Positions 25,045-34,933 of a DNA stretch of 64,000 bases are shown piece by piece. A program made the translations under genes and the position numbers. Source of the stretch: Lineolata rhizophorae (taxonomy: Eukaryota; Ascomycota; Dothideomycetes; Lineolatales; Lineolataceae); the NCBI GenBank assembly GCA_010093515.1, contig MU001674.1, positions 544,246 through 608,245 on the forward strand. Reading direction: 5' to 3'. The first letter of the stretch is position 1; each line of letters opens with the position of its first letter. The notes below the pieces were generated by a model, which saw only the letters and a program-made list of their open reading frames with translations, was not told the origin of the DNA and searched no databases.

Positions 25045-25388
25045 TCATTGACGACTAGTTTCTGGAGACCACGGGTCCGAATCACTACCCGATAGGAATC
25101 TCTCCATGGGAGGGTTCAAGCTTGTAGCTTCGGCCGTCGCTTCCTGATCATCCGCCCCTCCGTCCATTAAACTAGCATCCTCGCTCGCCCGGTCTCCTCC
25201 TGGAGATGCTTTAGAAGACTGTTGTTACGATGTGGTCAGCCATTTGTGCAAGCACAACAGTTTTTGAGACCTACCCCCGTCGTCGCAGACTGCATCGTGA
25301 CGTTTGTCGACATCTGCGATGAACCGTCTCTTGGAGGTCTTCCTAGACCGCAAGTGTAACGATCGTTGTACGTGATATCCGCCATCAT
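25045..25388 (-). CDS. Putative orphan small acidic Ser/Thr-rich protein, one intron
   Basis: No family recognised. Exon 1, 25388-25275 (38 codons), starts at the ATG pair MMADITYNDRYTCG; exon 2, 25218-25045, ends SDPWSPETSRQ-stop. The 56-nt intron has a GTAGGT donor, a CTGAC branch site and an AACAG acceptor, with phase 0 kept. The 95-aa product is rich in Ser, Thr, Asp and Gly, with an acidic second half (SEDASLMDGGADDQEATAEA). A GTAAGA donor lies upstream at about 25460, so a 5' leader intron is possible. The frame can be read upstream of the ATG pair but only to a TTG. Evidence rests on the intron signals and frame alone. Confidence 0.33.
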
Positions 25389-26141
25389 GGCAGCAAAGTT
25401 CTCGATAGAAGACGACAAAGAGGATAAACAGAGGAGCTTGGATATCGAGGCGATGGTGATGGAATCTTACGTGCCCAAGACATGGGGATGGGCCGGCAGC
25501 TTCGAGTCCGGGCGAGTTTTCATATGACAATGTCCGCTAGCCAATACTTGGGGTCTAGTTTCCCGCACGCCATCGCCGGTAGCTATTACGGTTATCGGCA
25601 AAGGTGAGGGAGGCGGTGTGATACCTTGTGGCTGTGGAACACTGAGGCCGACGCGGGCTCTGACGTGGTTCGGCGATGGCCAGTCAAATTCCCATGCCTG
25701 ACCCTCCCCTGGTTGTCAAATAGAGAGAGACCGGCCATGCTTTTTGAGCGGGGAAGCCCGTCGTAATTCGGAAAACCGTCTTCGAAATGGTAAAATGGCC
25801 TAAGGAGGAAGGAAAACGTGTTTTATCGTAGTAGTTAGTTAGTTAGATCGAACGAAGAATATCGATGTGTTGGAGAGCTAGCGTAGGGCTCCGACTCGCC
25901 GCCCTGGAATTTGGAGAACGAGATGCCGGAACTTTCCACAAGTTAGCGTGATGCACGGCCAGGGACATGGCCTGTATTTTGATCCTGCAGAAGTGTCCTT
26001 TTTTTCTTCTTCTTCTTTTTGAGGTATGAATGATACAAAATTATGAAGTGAGACATTTGAGCTCACCTTGAAAGCTGTCAACGAGATGGAAGGGCGACAT
26101 TGTCGAGAACGAGGGCGACGGGGACGGCTCTGCTTTTATCG

Positions 26142-26175
26142 AAAGCAACCACCCGCATAAAGCAACCACCCGCAT
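26142..26175. repeat. Exact 17-bp tandem duplication
   Basis: AAAGCAACCACCCGCAT occurs twice without a gap. Confidence 0.85.
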
Positions 26176-28088
26176 AAGGCACCCAGCCACTATGTAGGTT
26201 AAAATGCCTTGCATAGTTGAGCAGCTGGTCTAGCCGGGCAACTCGGCATCAGGGACACAACTGCATGTTGCCTTAACCGGGAGACGCGTCAATAGCACTA
26301 TTACGCTGAAGGTCTTATTTTTGCGATTCTTGATTCTTTGACAAGTAGCTATCCTTTGTCGGAGCCTGTGGGGAAGGGCTATCTATCTATGGGGTGAGCA
26401 ACGCCATTTGTGGGTGGCTGGATTGATTTTCCGTGTCGCAATTACAGCGTTACGCCACGCTGAATGACTGCGCTAGGCTCCTACCCCTTGTCGCCGAAGG
26501 GCCATGGGAAGTCTATGCCGCCTACAATACGTGACCTCCTTCCCGGCCTCCCCCAAATGTTTTCTTGTCATTCTGGCACGCCTTTCCTAGATCAAGGGAG
26601 AGGACTAGACTTGAGATCGTCCAACCCACCCAACGTCTCGGGCCGGAGCGGGAAGCGCCTAGCTGAATATGTTCACCCTTTTGGTTAGTTGACTACATAT
26701 CAGCTCCCGGGGGCCCTTGAAGGTAGTGCATTAGCAACTTATTCTCACTGGGTAATGGCGAGCCTGACGCGTAATTCAAAAGATCACGAAAACTCAATCT
26801 GTTGTCCCTTTCGCTATGCATACCTTTGTTGTTCCGCGTGGACCTCTCACCGTTGCCCCTGCTGGAGAATACTAAACAAAGGGGAAGATTCACGGGTGGC
26901 TATAACCCATCATGGGCGACCAACAGCGCGTGGCCCCTTAAAATTGCACGCTATAAACGAGCATGGTTAGCACGGTTTGTTGTTTAGGGCTGGGGTAAGC
27001 GATCCCGCGCAGGGCTTTAATGAGAGGTTTGGATGGACTCACAATCCAAAAGAAAAGCCCACCTTCGTTTTGATGCACACATTTTGAACTTTGCTACAGA
27101 CGGTCTTGGCCGAGGGGCTCGGATCAGAACTGGGATCCTTGTATATAATGTAAATGCTAATGCGCAAATCTCTGTCGAAATGCAGTGGGCTGCGTGTGCG
27201 GTATGGATGGCCAGCTCGGGGCCGTTTGGCTTTAAGAGGCTTGCTTGTGTCTCCCGCAAAGAGCTTTTCGGGCTTGATAATTAGTGGCGATCGAGAGGCG
27301 AATTTTCACTTGCAGGGCAGCTCAGCAGAAGAATTTGCCCCCAGGCCATGGCCACCGAAGCCTTAACTCCATGCGGAGTAACGTTGCGAGAGACGCGGGG
27401 GATAGGTAGACCCTGAAAAATAGGGGACCGTCACGGGGTGAGGCTCAACTGCAATTACATAAGCGTGGTGAAAACTTTCAGCTGCAGGCTCGCCAGACGG
27501 GATCACACCACTCCTTCCTCCCGAGAATTTTCGCATGCGGCTGTGCCGCGCGGAGCGTATCCTGGTCCTCCCAACCTTGGGATCCATGTAGTGCCAGCAG
27601 GACCGGGGACGTTGTAGCGCAGCCCTTGTTCACGGCGACGCCTTTGCAACCAGGGGGGTGTCAACGCTGCGGTTGAAGTGCTCCTCAGTAGAAGGATGTC
27701 GGGTGTGTCACTTCGACGTCCGATTGCGCATGGCTAACAGCCAGGGAGCCTAAAACGACCGATCGGCCGGATCGCAAACGTAGCCGTTTGCGCTGCGACG
27801 GGACGCCCTCGACGGACGACGGTTCATGGCGAGGCGAAGTCGGGAAGCAGGGAAATCCTTGGTCGTGATGCAGCTTGCCGAGGCCAGTCCCCACCAGTAT
27901 GGGAACCTAACGACGACAACTAGGGTGAACGAGCTAAGCAAGGTGAATTCACCTTTACATCAGCTCCTTGCAAGCTAGCGAGACTAGTTGATGGAATAAC
28001 CATCATCAAATCACTTTATTGTTTCGAAGTTATCGTTATCGCATGTTCGAGACCACCGCCTGCAAGTCTGTGTCTTGCATTGCCCCTA

Positions 28089-28503
28089 TTACTCCTTTTT
28101 TGCATCTTGATTCTTAGAATAGTATTTCTCGCCCTGCGCGGGCTGTGGGCCGTTGTCCAAGTTTAACCCGTGCCAAAACTCACTTTTGGTCGACTCTCCC
28201 AGCCATCTTCCGATTGTTAAGTGGGGCCTATCGCCACCGGTCATCGCTTGGATCTGTTTCAAATATCAGCATTGTTCGTGGCGGATTTGGTTTTCGACAT
28301 TAACGTACCTTCTTTTCCAAGCTTGTCTGCGGAGGTCGGTCGCCCAACTTAGGACGAACAACGCCCGGATTGCCTGGATTGGTGCCTAGATGCGCCACAC
28401 CCAGAAGGGATGGTTGCGATCGTCGGTGATTCCTTTGGGTGCTCGCGGCCATGGGCTGAGGTCCGCTGCGATTAATATGGCATCTGGTCTGTTTTGGTGC
28501 CAT
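28089..28503 (-). CDS. Putative orphan small basic protein, one intron
   Basis: No family recognised. Exon 1, 28503-28309 (65 codons), begins MAPKQTRCHINRSGPQ; exon 2, 28253-28089, contains LTIGRWLGESTKSEFWHGLN and ends AKKE-stop. The 55-nt intron has an AAG|GTACGT donor, a CTGAT branch and an AACAG acceptor, phase 0, giving 119 aa. A further GTAAGT...CTAAC...TGTAG intron sits upstream (donor at 28581), suitable for a leader intron. A competing reading uses the upstream ATG at 28622 and an acceptor at 28525 to give a 59-aa product starting MRALATTPLFLFSL, with a hydrophobic N-terminus, ending at 28386. Both readings keep frame, and only RNA evidence can decide between them. Confidence 0.33.
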
Positions 28504-31368
28504 GGTGGGTTGTATAATCCGTCACTAGTTATCTACAGGTTAGTGATATGATAAAGCCGGGAACTACCATATCGAACTTACAAGCTGAAGAGGAAGAGCG
28601 GAGTTGTTGCGAGAGCTCTCATCCGTGGAACGGTGGTTTCTTTGGACTGGAAAACTCAAGTGACGACAAGCTCACTATTTATGTGTAGCGCGGTAGGTGA
28701 GGATTCCCCGCTTCGACTGCTCCTATCAAGGATGACATGCTTCGCGAATGGTTGCCTTCAAAATTCACGAGGCAAAAGATAAGGTCGAAAACGAGTGGTG
28801 TATATCTCCTAACATAGTTCTTGTTCTGCATTACAATCGCGTCTGATGAGTACTGATCAAGGGCACTGGCTTGGCCGTCTCAGACACTCGGGAGGTCTTC
28901 TTAGTGGACCACGTCGGAGTGAAATATATATGCTTCGTGAAATCCCTGCACCACTTTTGACATACTTGCCCTAGCCATTTGAGTGGCGAGATACTGCGGG
29001 AAGCCGGATGCATGTTGTTTTCTCCGACTCTTCGCTGCCGATCAGTTGGCAGATGAACAGGGCGATGCACTCCTGAAATGTCAAACGTTCGAATATTTAT
29101 AGAACTCCGAGGGATACAATACTGGTCTGACGCCGGCACCATGAATAGTAATGGACTAGCGGGTAATAGTTCGAGTAGAATGGTTTTGCAACTCCCTTCG
29201 CCCATCCTTACAGAGTAGGCATACATGCCGTATATTCTTGACTTCTTCAACAGAAGTGAATTTAACTTCAGTTGACGTATTGTCGATTTTGCAGATCAAT
29301 CTAACTGGACTCGGACAACATCAAATTCTGTTGTACCCCACGCAATCTGGAGTGAATGAGTCACTCCAAAGTGCATAAAGCGCATGTAGGATGTTTCAGC
29401 TATTCAACTGCAAATGCATGGTATTGAAAATGTAAGTCACTGATAGTTTGCCTGAGATTGCCTTGTGAGGCCGCTATTGGGCAGGAATGCAGTGATCAAC
29501 TACACCTTGGAGCGCAAATATCTGAAACCTGCAAAAGTTACGTACCGACACCCGAACATGTGTCTCCGTTAGGCAGTCAGCAAGGCTGAAAACAAGGCGA
29601 TCTAGCGGCGGTCCAACCAATGTAATAAGCACATTGTTAATACTTGTCAAGAAAAAAAAAACAATCTCTGTCTTTCGAAAGACTACGTTCTCCCGTTCCG
29701 AAGCCTAGTCATGTTTCACGCCTTCCCGAAGACGAAGGGCGGAAGTGCACCCAGTTCACGCGCGCAAGCGCTCCAAAATGCTTTCTGGAAACCAAAGCGA
29801 TGACAGCTGTGGTTAACGCCAGCTGGCAGCCGCCCCGCGTTGCGGTGCCCGGCGTCTTCGGTGGCTACAGAAGCAAGTTTTCAGGCGCCTTGGACACAAG
29901 GCCCGTGCAATGGAAGACGGGACGGAACGCTTCGAGTGATGAAACTAAATGTTTGCTACGCGTAATGCCCTTGGGACTGGAGGGCGAGGGCAACTCGGGA
30001 GTGGTCACCTGTGGGGCTGTGATGTGATGGTGGCTGCATCGTGCAGGGCCACGGAACGCAAAGAAGGTTCCAAATGCCTTCCATGAAGAGCCACGTCCAG
30101 GCCCGTGCACTAGAAGCGCGCGCACTCACACATAAGAGTGGACTGGCGATCTTGTCATTGATTGCGACCGCAACTCATACCCTGGGGCCTGCATGCGCTA
30201 ATACTTGCAGAAACATGTGAGCTGAAGCCTCCCGCTTGTCGCCCTCAGCAGTTCATGCATCTTTAGCGCTTGAGCACCACGTACATCTCCAGCTTGTGCG
30301 CGAATGCGTGAATGCGCGATATTAAACCATCTAAAGCAAGGCTGCAGTAGCTCCAGAAGTTGAGTATCGCGTCCAATAATGACGTTGGCTTAATGGCTCG
30401 TTCGCATCAAAAACATGCGAAGTGTGGAAGGTGGTGGGTGATCCGCAAGATTCAGCTTAGCGGTCGCCAAGAGGATGGCGGCTGGATGTCTGTGCTGTAC
30501 AGTTCAACAACTCACCGGCGTTGGTCGGTGAGAGTAGGATCCAGAGAACGCCAAATTTGATTGGACAAATGCTCGACCTGGTTGACTGGAACCAATGGAA
30601 CTTGTGTTGCGCGGAGCACCGGGGCCGTGGCTGGTAGTACCTTTGGGGTCAATCCACTCGTGACACCCCCTAAATCGCCGGTTATTCCCTGATTGGCAGG
30701 AGACATCGGTACGAAGGGAATCCTGGCGCCCGCAATAATGGTGGTCGTGGCACTGGGAATCGTTCGCCTCCACTTCCATAGCAATGTAAGTAACCAGACT
30801 CCACAAAAGACGTCTCACACGGGGACGTCCCCATCCAGGACCTAGTGCTGTGCTGGTAGCTAACGATTGTTGCCTGGAGCGATCGCCTCGCAACGAGATT
30901 CACTGAGGTAGAACCTACACCGCGTCACAGTTTAGTGGCCGAAAAATGCTAGGCAATAGCGTCTTAGGTGACTGATTTTAAGATTGACGAGATCACGCGA
31001 AGGGTTGGGAAAGCCAACGCCTTGCTCGTATTGTAATCTCGGCCGTGCGAGCAAGGACAGCTAAAAATAAAGTTGCTAACCAACGGAAAAGCGGTGAAGG
31101 GTCAACTATCATGAAAGCCAGGAAATCTAATTCCCCGGGAAAGAATCGGGCAAAAAGAGAAAACCAAAACGCTGACCGCAGAGACGCAAGACGCTGAAGA
31201 GCAAAGCAAGCAAAGAATATGGTATCCCAAACGCAGGTGAGGAAAACGCAAACAACCCGCTCTTCTCTTTCTTTCGTCACTCCTCATCACTCATCCTCGT
31301 TAATCTATCCCAGAACATCCCGTAGCCTCTCATACTCCTCTCTTCCCCTAAACAAGCCTCCCTCGTGG

Positions 31369-33884
31369 CTATCCCTTCTCCATCAACTCCTTAATCTTTG
31401 CGTAGAAACTCGCCGGATACTGCACGTGGATCTCGTGCTCCGACGGCGGCGGCCTTTTCTCATCCCTGCACCGCTCCACGATGCGCGAGAACATCTGGCC
31501 CAGCACCTCCTTATTGATACGCAGCACCTCGTCGCCGTCCTCGCCGGCCTCGAACTGGTCCGGATACAGGAACTCGTCCCCGGCGGAGAGGAGCTGGTGC
31601 ACAGTGGGGCGCGCCTGTGGGTCGCGCTGGAGGCAGCGCCGCAAGGTGCGCCGCAGGCATCCCGGCACGCGCACGTCGCCCACGCCCCGCTCCGGGAAGG
31701 TGATGACGTGGTTGCGGTTCATGATGGCCATGACGCGCGAGATCTGGTTCGGGATGTGGGCGAAGGGCGGCCGGCCATAGGTCATCTGGTACAGGATGCA
31801 GCCAAGGGACCACACGTCCGAGGGCTTGCCTAGCTTCATCATTTTGGGCAGCTGCTGTGGGAGCGCGCCGCCGTTGGACGCCGCCGCGACGTGCCGGTTC
31901 GTGTCCTCGAGTGACTCCGGGCTCATGTAGTTGGGTGTGCCGACGTGCGAGTCGCGGTGTACGTTGAGAGTGATGTCTGTGTCGATGGCGGACGCGATTC
32001 CGAAGTCGATGAGCTTGAGGCAGCCTTGGACCATGAGGAAGTTGGCGGGTTTGAGGTCAGAATGAACGATGTCGTGTTCGTGTACCGACGCCACGCACTC
32101 GAGCATTTCTTTCCAGTAGTACCGTGTGAAGGAAAGGTCCAGCATGGGGCGTTCACTTTCGAGTTTCGTCCGTAGAAGCTTGGCAAGATCCGACTCTCCC
32201 AGTTCCATGAGCTGATCAATGGTATGTTAGCCGAGGATAAGATGTAAGTTCTAGAGTACTAGGACAGGACACGTACCACACCCAAGGAGTTCTTCTCCTC
32301 GTCGACTTCAAAGTCGTACAGTCGCACCACGCGGTCCACATCCTTCAGGTCATTCAGGAGATCGATTTCTCCTTTGTAACCTCTAACAGCCGCCTCATCT
32401 GCCCCATCTAGCTTGACTCTTTTAAGTGCAAATGCGCGCCCATTCTCCGCCATGACTCGGTAGACTTCAGAACTCCCGCCTTTCCCTATTCTTCCCATGA
32501 GGGAATAATTCTTGCCATTGACAGCCATATGATGCCGCCTCCGTTTGGTCTTGGCAGCCGACGCCCCAGCAGCGGACGTGGCAGCCTCTAGCATGGACAT
32601 TTTGGGTGGTGGTGCAGGAGCGGGAGGCGGAGCTCGTCGGGGAGTGTTGACAGCCAATTCTGCTAGTGGTTTGTGTTGCTGATGCTGGTGATCATCTCGT
32701 ATGCGCACTACGGCACGTTTCTGTTGCGCAGGTTCGTCGATTTTCATAGGCTTCATCATGGAGTCCGGTTGCTGGTCCTCTTTTAATGTCGTCCCACTGA
32801 GCGGATGTGGTTGTGCTTTCATAATTGATGCGGGCGCATTCTCTTGGTCCAAAGCAGCAACGTCAGTTCCCTGTGCCGGCGCTTGAGCATTGTGAGCTGG
32901 CTGCTCTTTAGCCTCTGCATCATGACCACCAAGGACGCTTGCACCAGCATCATCACGCCTTCCACTACCAACATTACCGCCATCACCAGCTCCTTGATTC
33001 ATCCCCGCGCTTCCACCGTCGATACCCCCGCCTTTGTCGGGATCGCTCTGTGGTGTCCGTCGTTGCTTCCCTCTGATGGGCGGACCCTTCATCAGACCAG
33101 TCGGACGAACGCGCACCGAACGATGCGGGAACGGGGTGATCATTTCCTGACCGCCATGGACTGGGGTATTTGAGCCGGAGTGATGGTGGTGTTGGTACTG
33201 GTGTGGATTCGGCTGACTCGAGTGGTACTGCGGCTCCTGCGATTCGGCCCTGGCGCTTCCCTCTCTCGCAGCGTTCCCTGCTCCTGTTGTGGACACGGCC
33301 GCCGCAGACGCCGTGCGATACACTCTTAGCTTCCGCGACGCATGCTGCGCCGGCTGGTGGCTTGGTGACCAGCGTGCCGCGTCCGTCTCTGGGCCGGAAG
33401 ACGAGCCAGGACGGCCTCCCAAGCCCAATCCGGCGGCACTTCCACCAGCTCCGATGCCAGAGTTTATGTTCTGTTGTTCTGCCGCCAAGAGAGCCTCCGC
33501 ATAGCGACTTAGCTGCGGCGCGGGTGCCGGCTCATCGTCCTCAGAACTGTCGCCGGCGCCGATGTTGAGCTGATCAATGCCGGATTGGCCGGCTGCGAAG
33601 CCATTGGAGTGGGCGAGAGAGGAGAGCGGCGAGCCGGTGCGCGACGATGAGCTGCCGCGCGAGAGGTGATGATGTTGGTGGTGATGCGGGCGCGTGGGCA
33701 GATTGAGGCCTTGCTGTTGTTGATGGTTTCGCGACGGCTGTCGCATCAGCCGAGAGCCGTAACCGGCTGGGAGAGGTGTGGGAGATGCGGCGGCCATGTA
33801 GTTTGAGGAGATTGACGACCCAAAAACCATGCGATTAATTGTCCCTATGATTGCTTCTTTGCGGTTTGGACAATCCAAGTCCAA
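31369..33884 (-). CDS. MPS1: Mps1/Mph1-type spindle-checkpoint dual-specificity kinase
   Basis: Kinase that acts at kinetochores in the spindle assembly checkpoint (phosphorylates Spc105/Knl1) and, in yeasts, in spindle-pole duplication. Exon 1 is 33884-32277 and exon 2 is 32211-31369; the intron is phase 0 with a GTACGT donor and ATCAG acceptor, giving 816 aa. The N-terminal 455 residues are disordered, Gln/His/Ser/Gly-rich. The kinase domain follows: the glycine loop GKGGSSEVYRV at about 466, the ATP-binding Lys in FALKRV (about 488), HSDLKPANF with catalytic Asp588, IDFG with Asp605, and VGTPNYMSPES in the activation segment. The HSDLKPANF and NYMSPES forms are typical of the Mps1/TTK family. 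A second ATG about 19 codons in (MVFGSSIS) could be the used start. Divergent from the DUF4470 gene. Confidence 0.92.
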
Positions 33885-34933
33885 TCTTTAAGTCTGGTCT
33901 CCGCGTCTGTTATCCAAACGAAGCGGTCGCAATTTAAAATCTGCGCGCAGCAGCAGCCAGGCGCCGCGCAATTGTACCAATGCTGGCCTTGGTGCTGCGT
34001 GGAGTATTGGTTGATCTCGATGTGTAGTGCTGCTTGCGTTACCGCCTTGCCTCGGGGGGCTCTAAGTGCTGGCGTCGATAATCGTCGCGTGTGTGCCTCG
34101 GTCTGTTATTGTTTTGCTCGTCCGAAGCGCGCGGCGCATGCACGGGTGGATGCGCGCGCTACCTGGTAACGAATGTCGACTGTTCCATACGTAGGATGCT
34201 GGCGAGATATGTTTGCTTGGGCGGCTCGCGCGCAATCGACGTTGATGGGTGCAAGTGGAGGTCGGGATGGTAGTATGCGATGGAACAGTAGGCAGGTAGA
34301 CGCGTGGGCGGGTTTGGGGGACCGCGTGCACGGATCGCGTTGCAGTTGGCGTAGCAACCGCCTGTCTGTTTGTCCTCCCGCCCGGCCCTGCCGCGGGCCG
34401 CCCTGCCACGCTTGCCGCGGACCCGGGACCACGCCCCGGCGCTCTGATCATTTTGATTGATCGGCCTTCGTTCGTCTCCAGCCAGTAAATGCGTAGGTAC
34501 CCACCTAGTCCTAATACAGCAAGGGTTCTTACGGTTGAAAGGCCGACCTCAAACCGCGCTTGAATGCGTAAACCGGAAGAATTCCACTCGTGACTCTGGC
34601 CCCTTCGCGAGCACAAGACCAAAGGACCCTCCTCTCTGCTCGCATGATTGAGGCACGTGGGACAAATTGTAGGTACCTACATACTACGTACTACGTAGGT
34701 AGTACCTAGTGGTGCCACAGATTGTGACCTTGCCATCCATAGGTGTAGCATCCGACTAGCGGTGCTTTAGCTACCAATCACCCTCCATGGCCATACCGCA
34801 CCGTCAGAAGTCTCCACAAACCACAAGACAGCAAACTTCTCACTTTAAAACCTCCACACCCCGCGGTGGCATATACCTACGTGCTGGTTGACCTGAACGT
34901 GAAGAAACCTGTGGCTCTCTGCCTGCAGTCACA
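33885..34933. promoter_or_regulatory. Divergent promoter region, MPS1 / DUF4470-MYND gene
   Basis: About 1 kb between two divergent start codons. A palindrome cluster lies at 34669-34697: GTAGGTACCTAC (34669-34680, perfect 12-bp palindrome) and TACGTA twice (34685-34690, 34692-34697). CACGTG, an E-box, sits just before them at about 34654. Short open frames here lack support. Confidence 0.5.

Larger units (their letters stand above)
9940..31368. other. Gene-poor, compositionally mixed 21-kb block
   Basis: No protein family I recognise occurs here, in sharp contrast to the dense block after 31.4 kb. GC content swings: AT-rich stretches (12.4-13.1, 17.4-19.0, 22.9-24.9 kb) alternate with a GC- and CpG-rich island at 15.9-17.2 kb. 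No transposase, integrase or reverse-transcriptase motif was seen. Two spliced coding-like models and others are listed separately; further open stretches without clear starts lie at 13.4, 15.2-15.7, 20.9-21.2, 21.7-22.05 (minus, 117 codons from an ATG), 22.3, 24.1, 28.8-29.2 and 29.6-30.0 kb. Their lengths are within or near what chance gives in DNA of this composition. The sequence does not look strongly CpA-depleted as after heavy RIP, though I could not count dinucleotides. Confidence 0.6.

Noticed and set aside
29644-30125. 127-codon plus-strand frame and an antisense frame
   Set aside because: Opens at TTG in an A-run, no intron signals or recognised motif; within chance length.
9940-31368. 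Transposable element or LTR element expected in a gene-poor block
   Set aside because: No transposase, integrase, reverse transcriptase, gag-like frame or convincing long terminal repeats could be read; only short tandem duplications.
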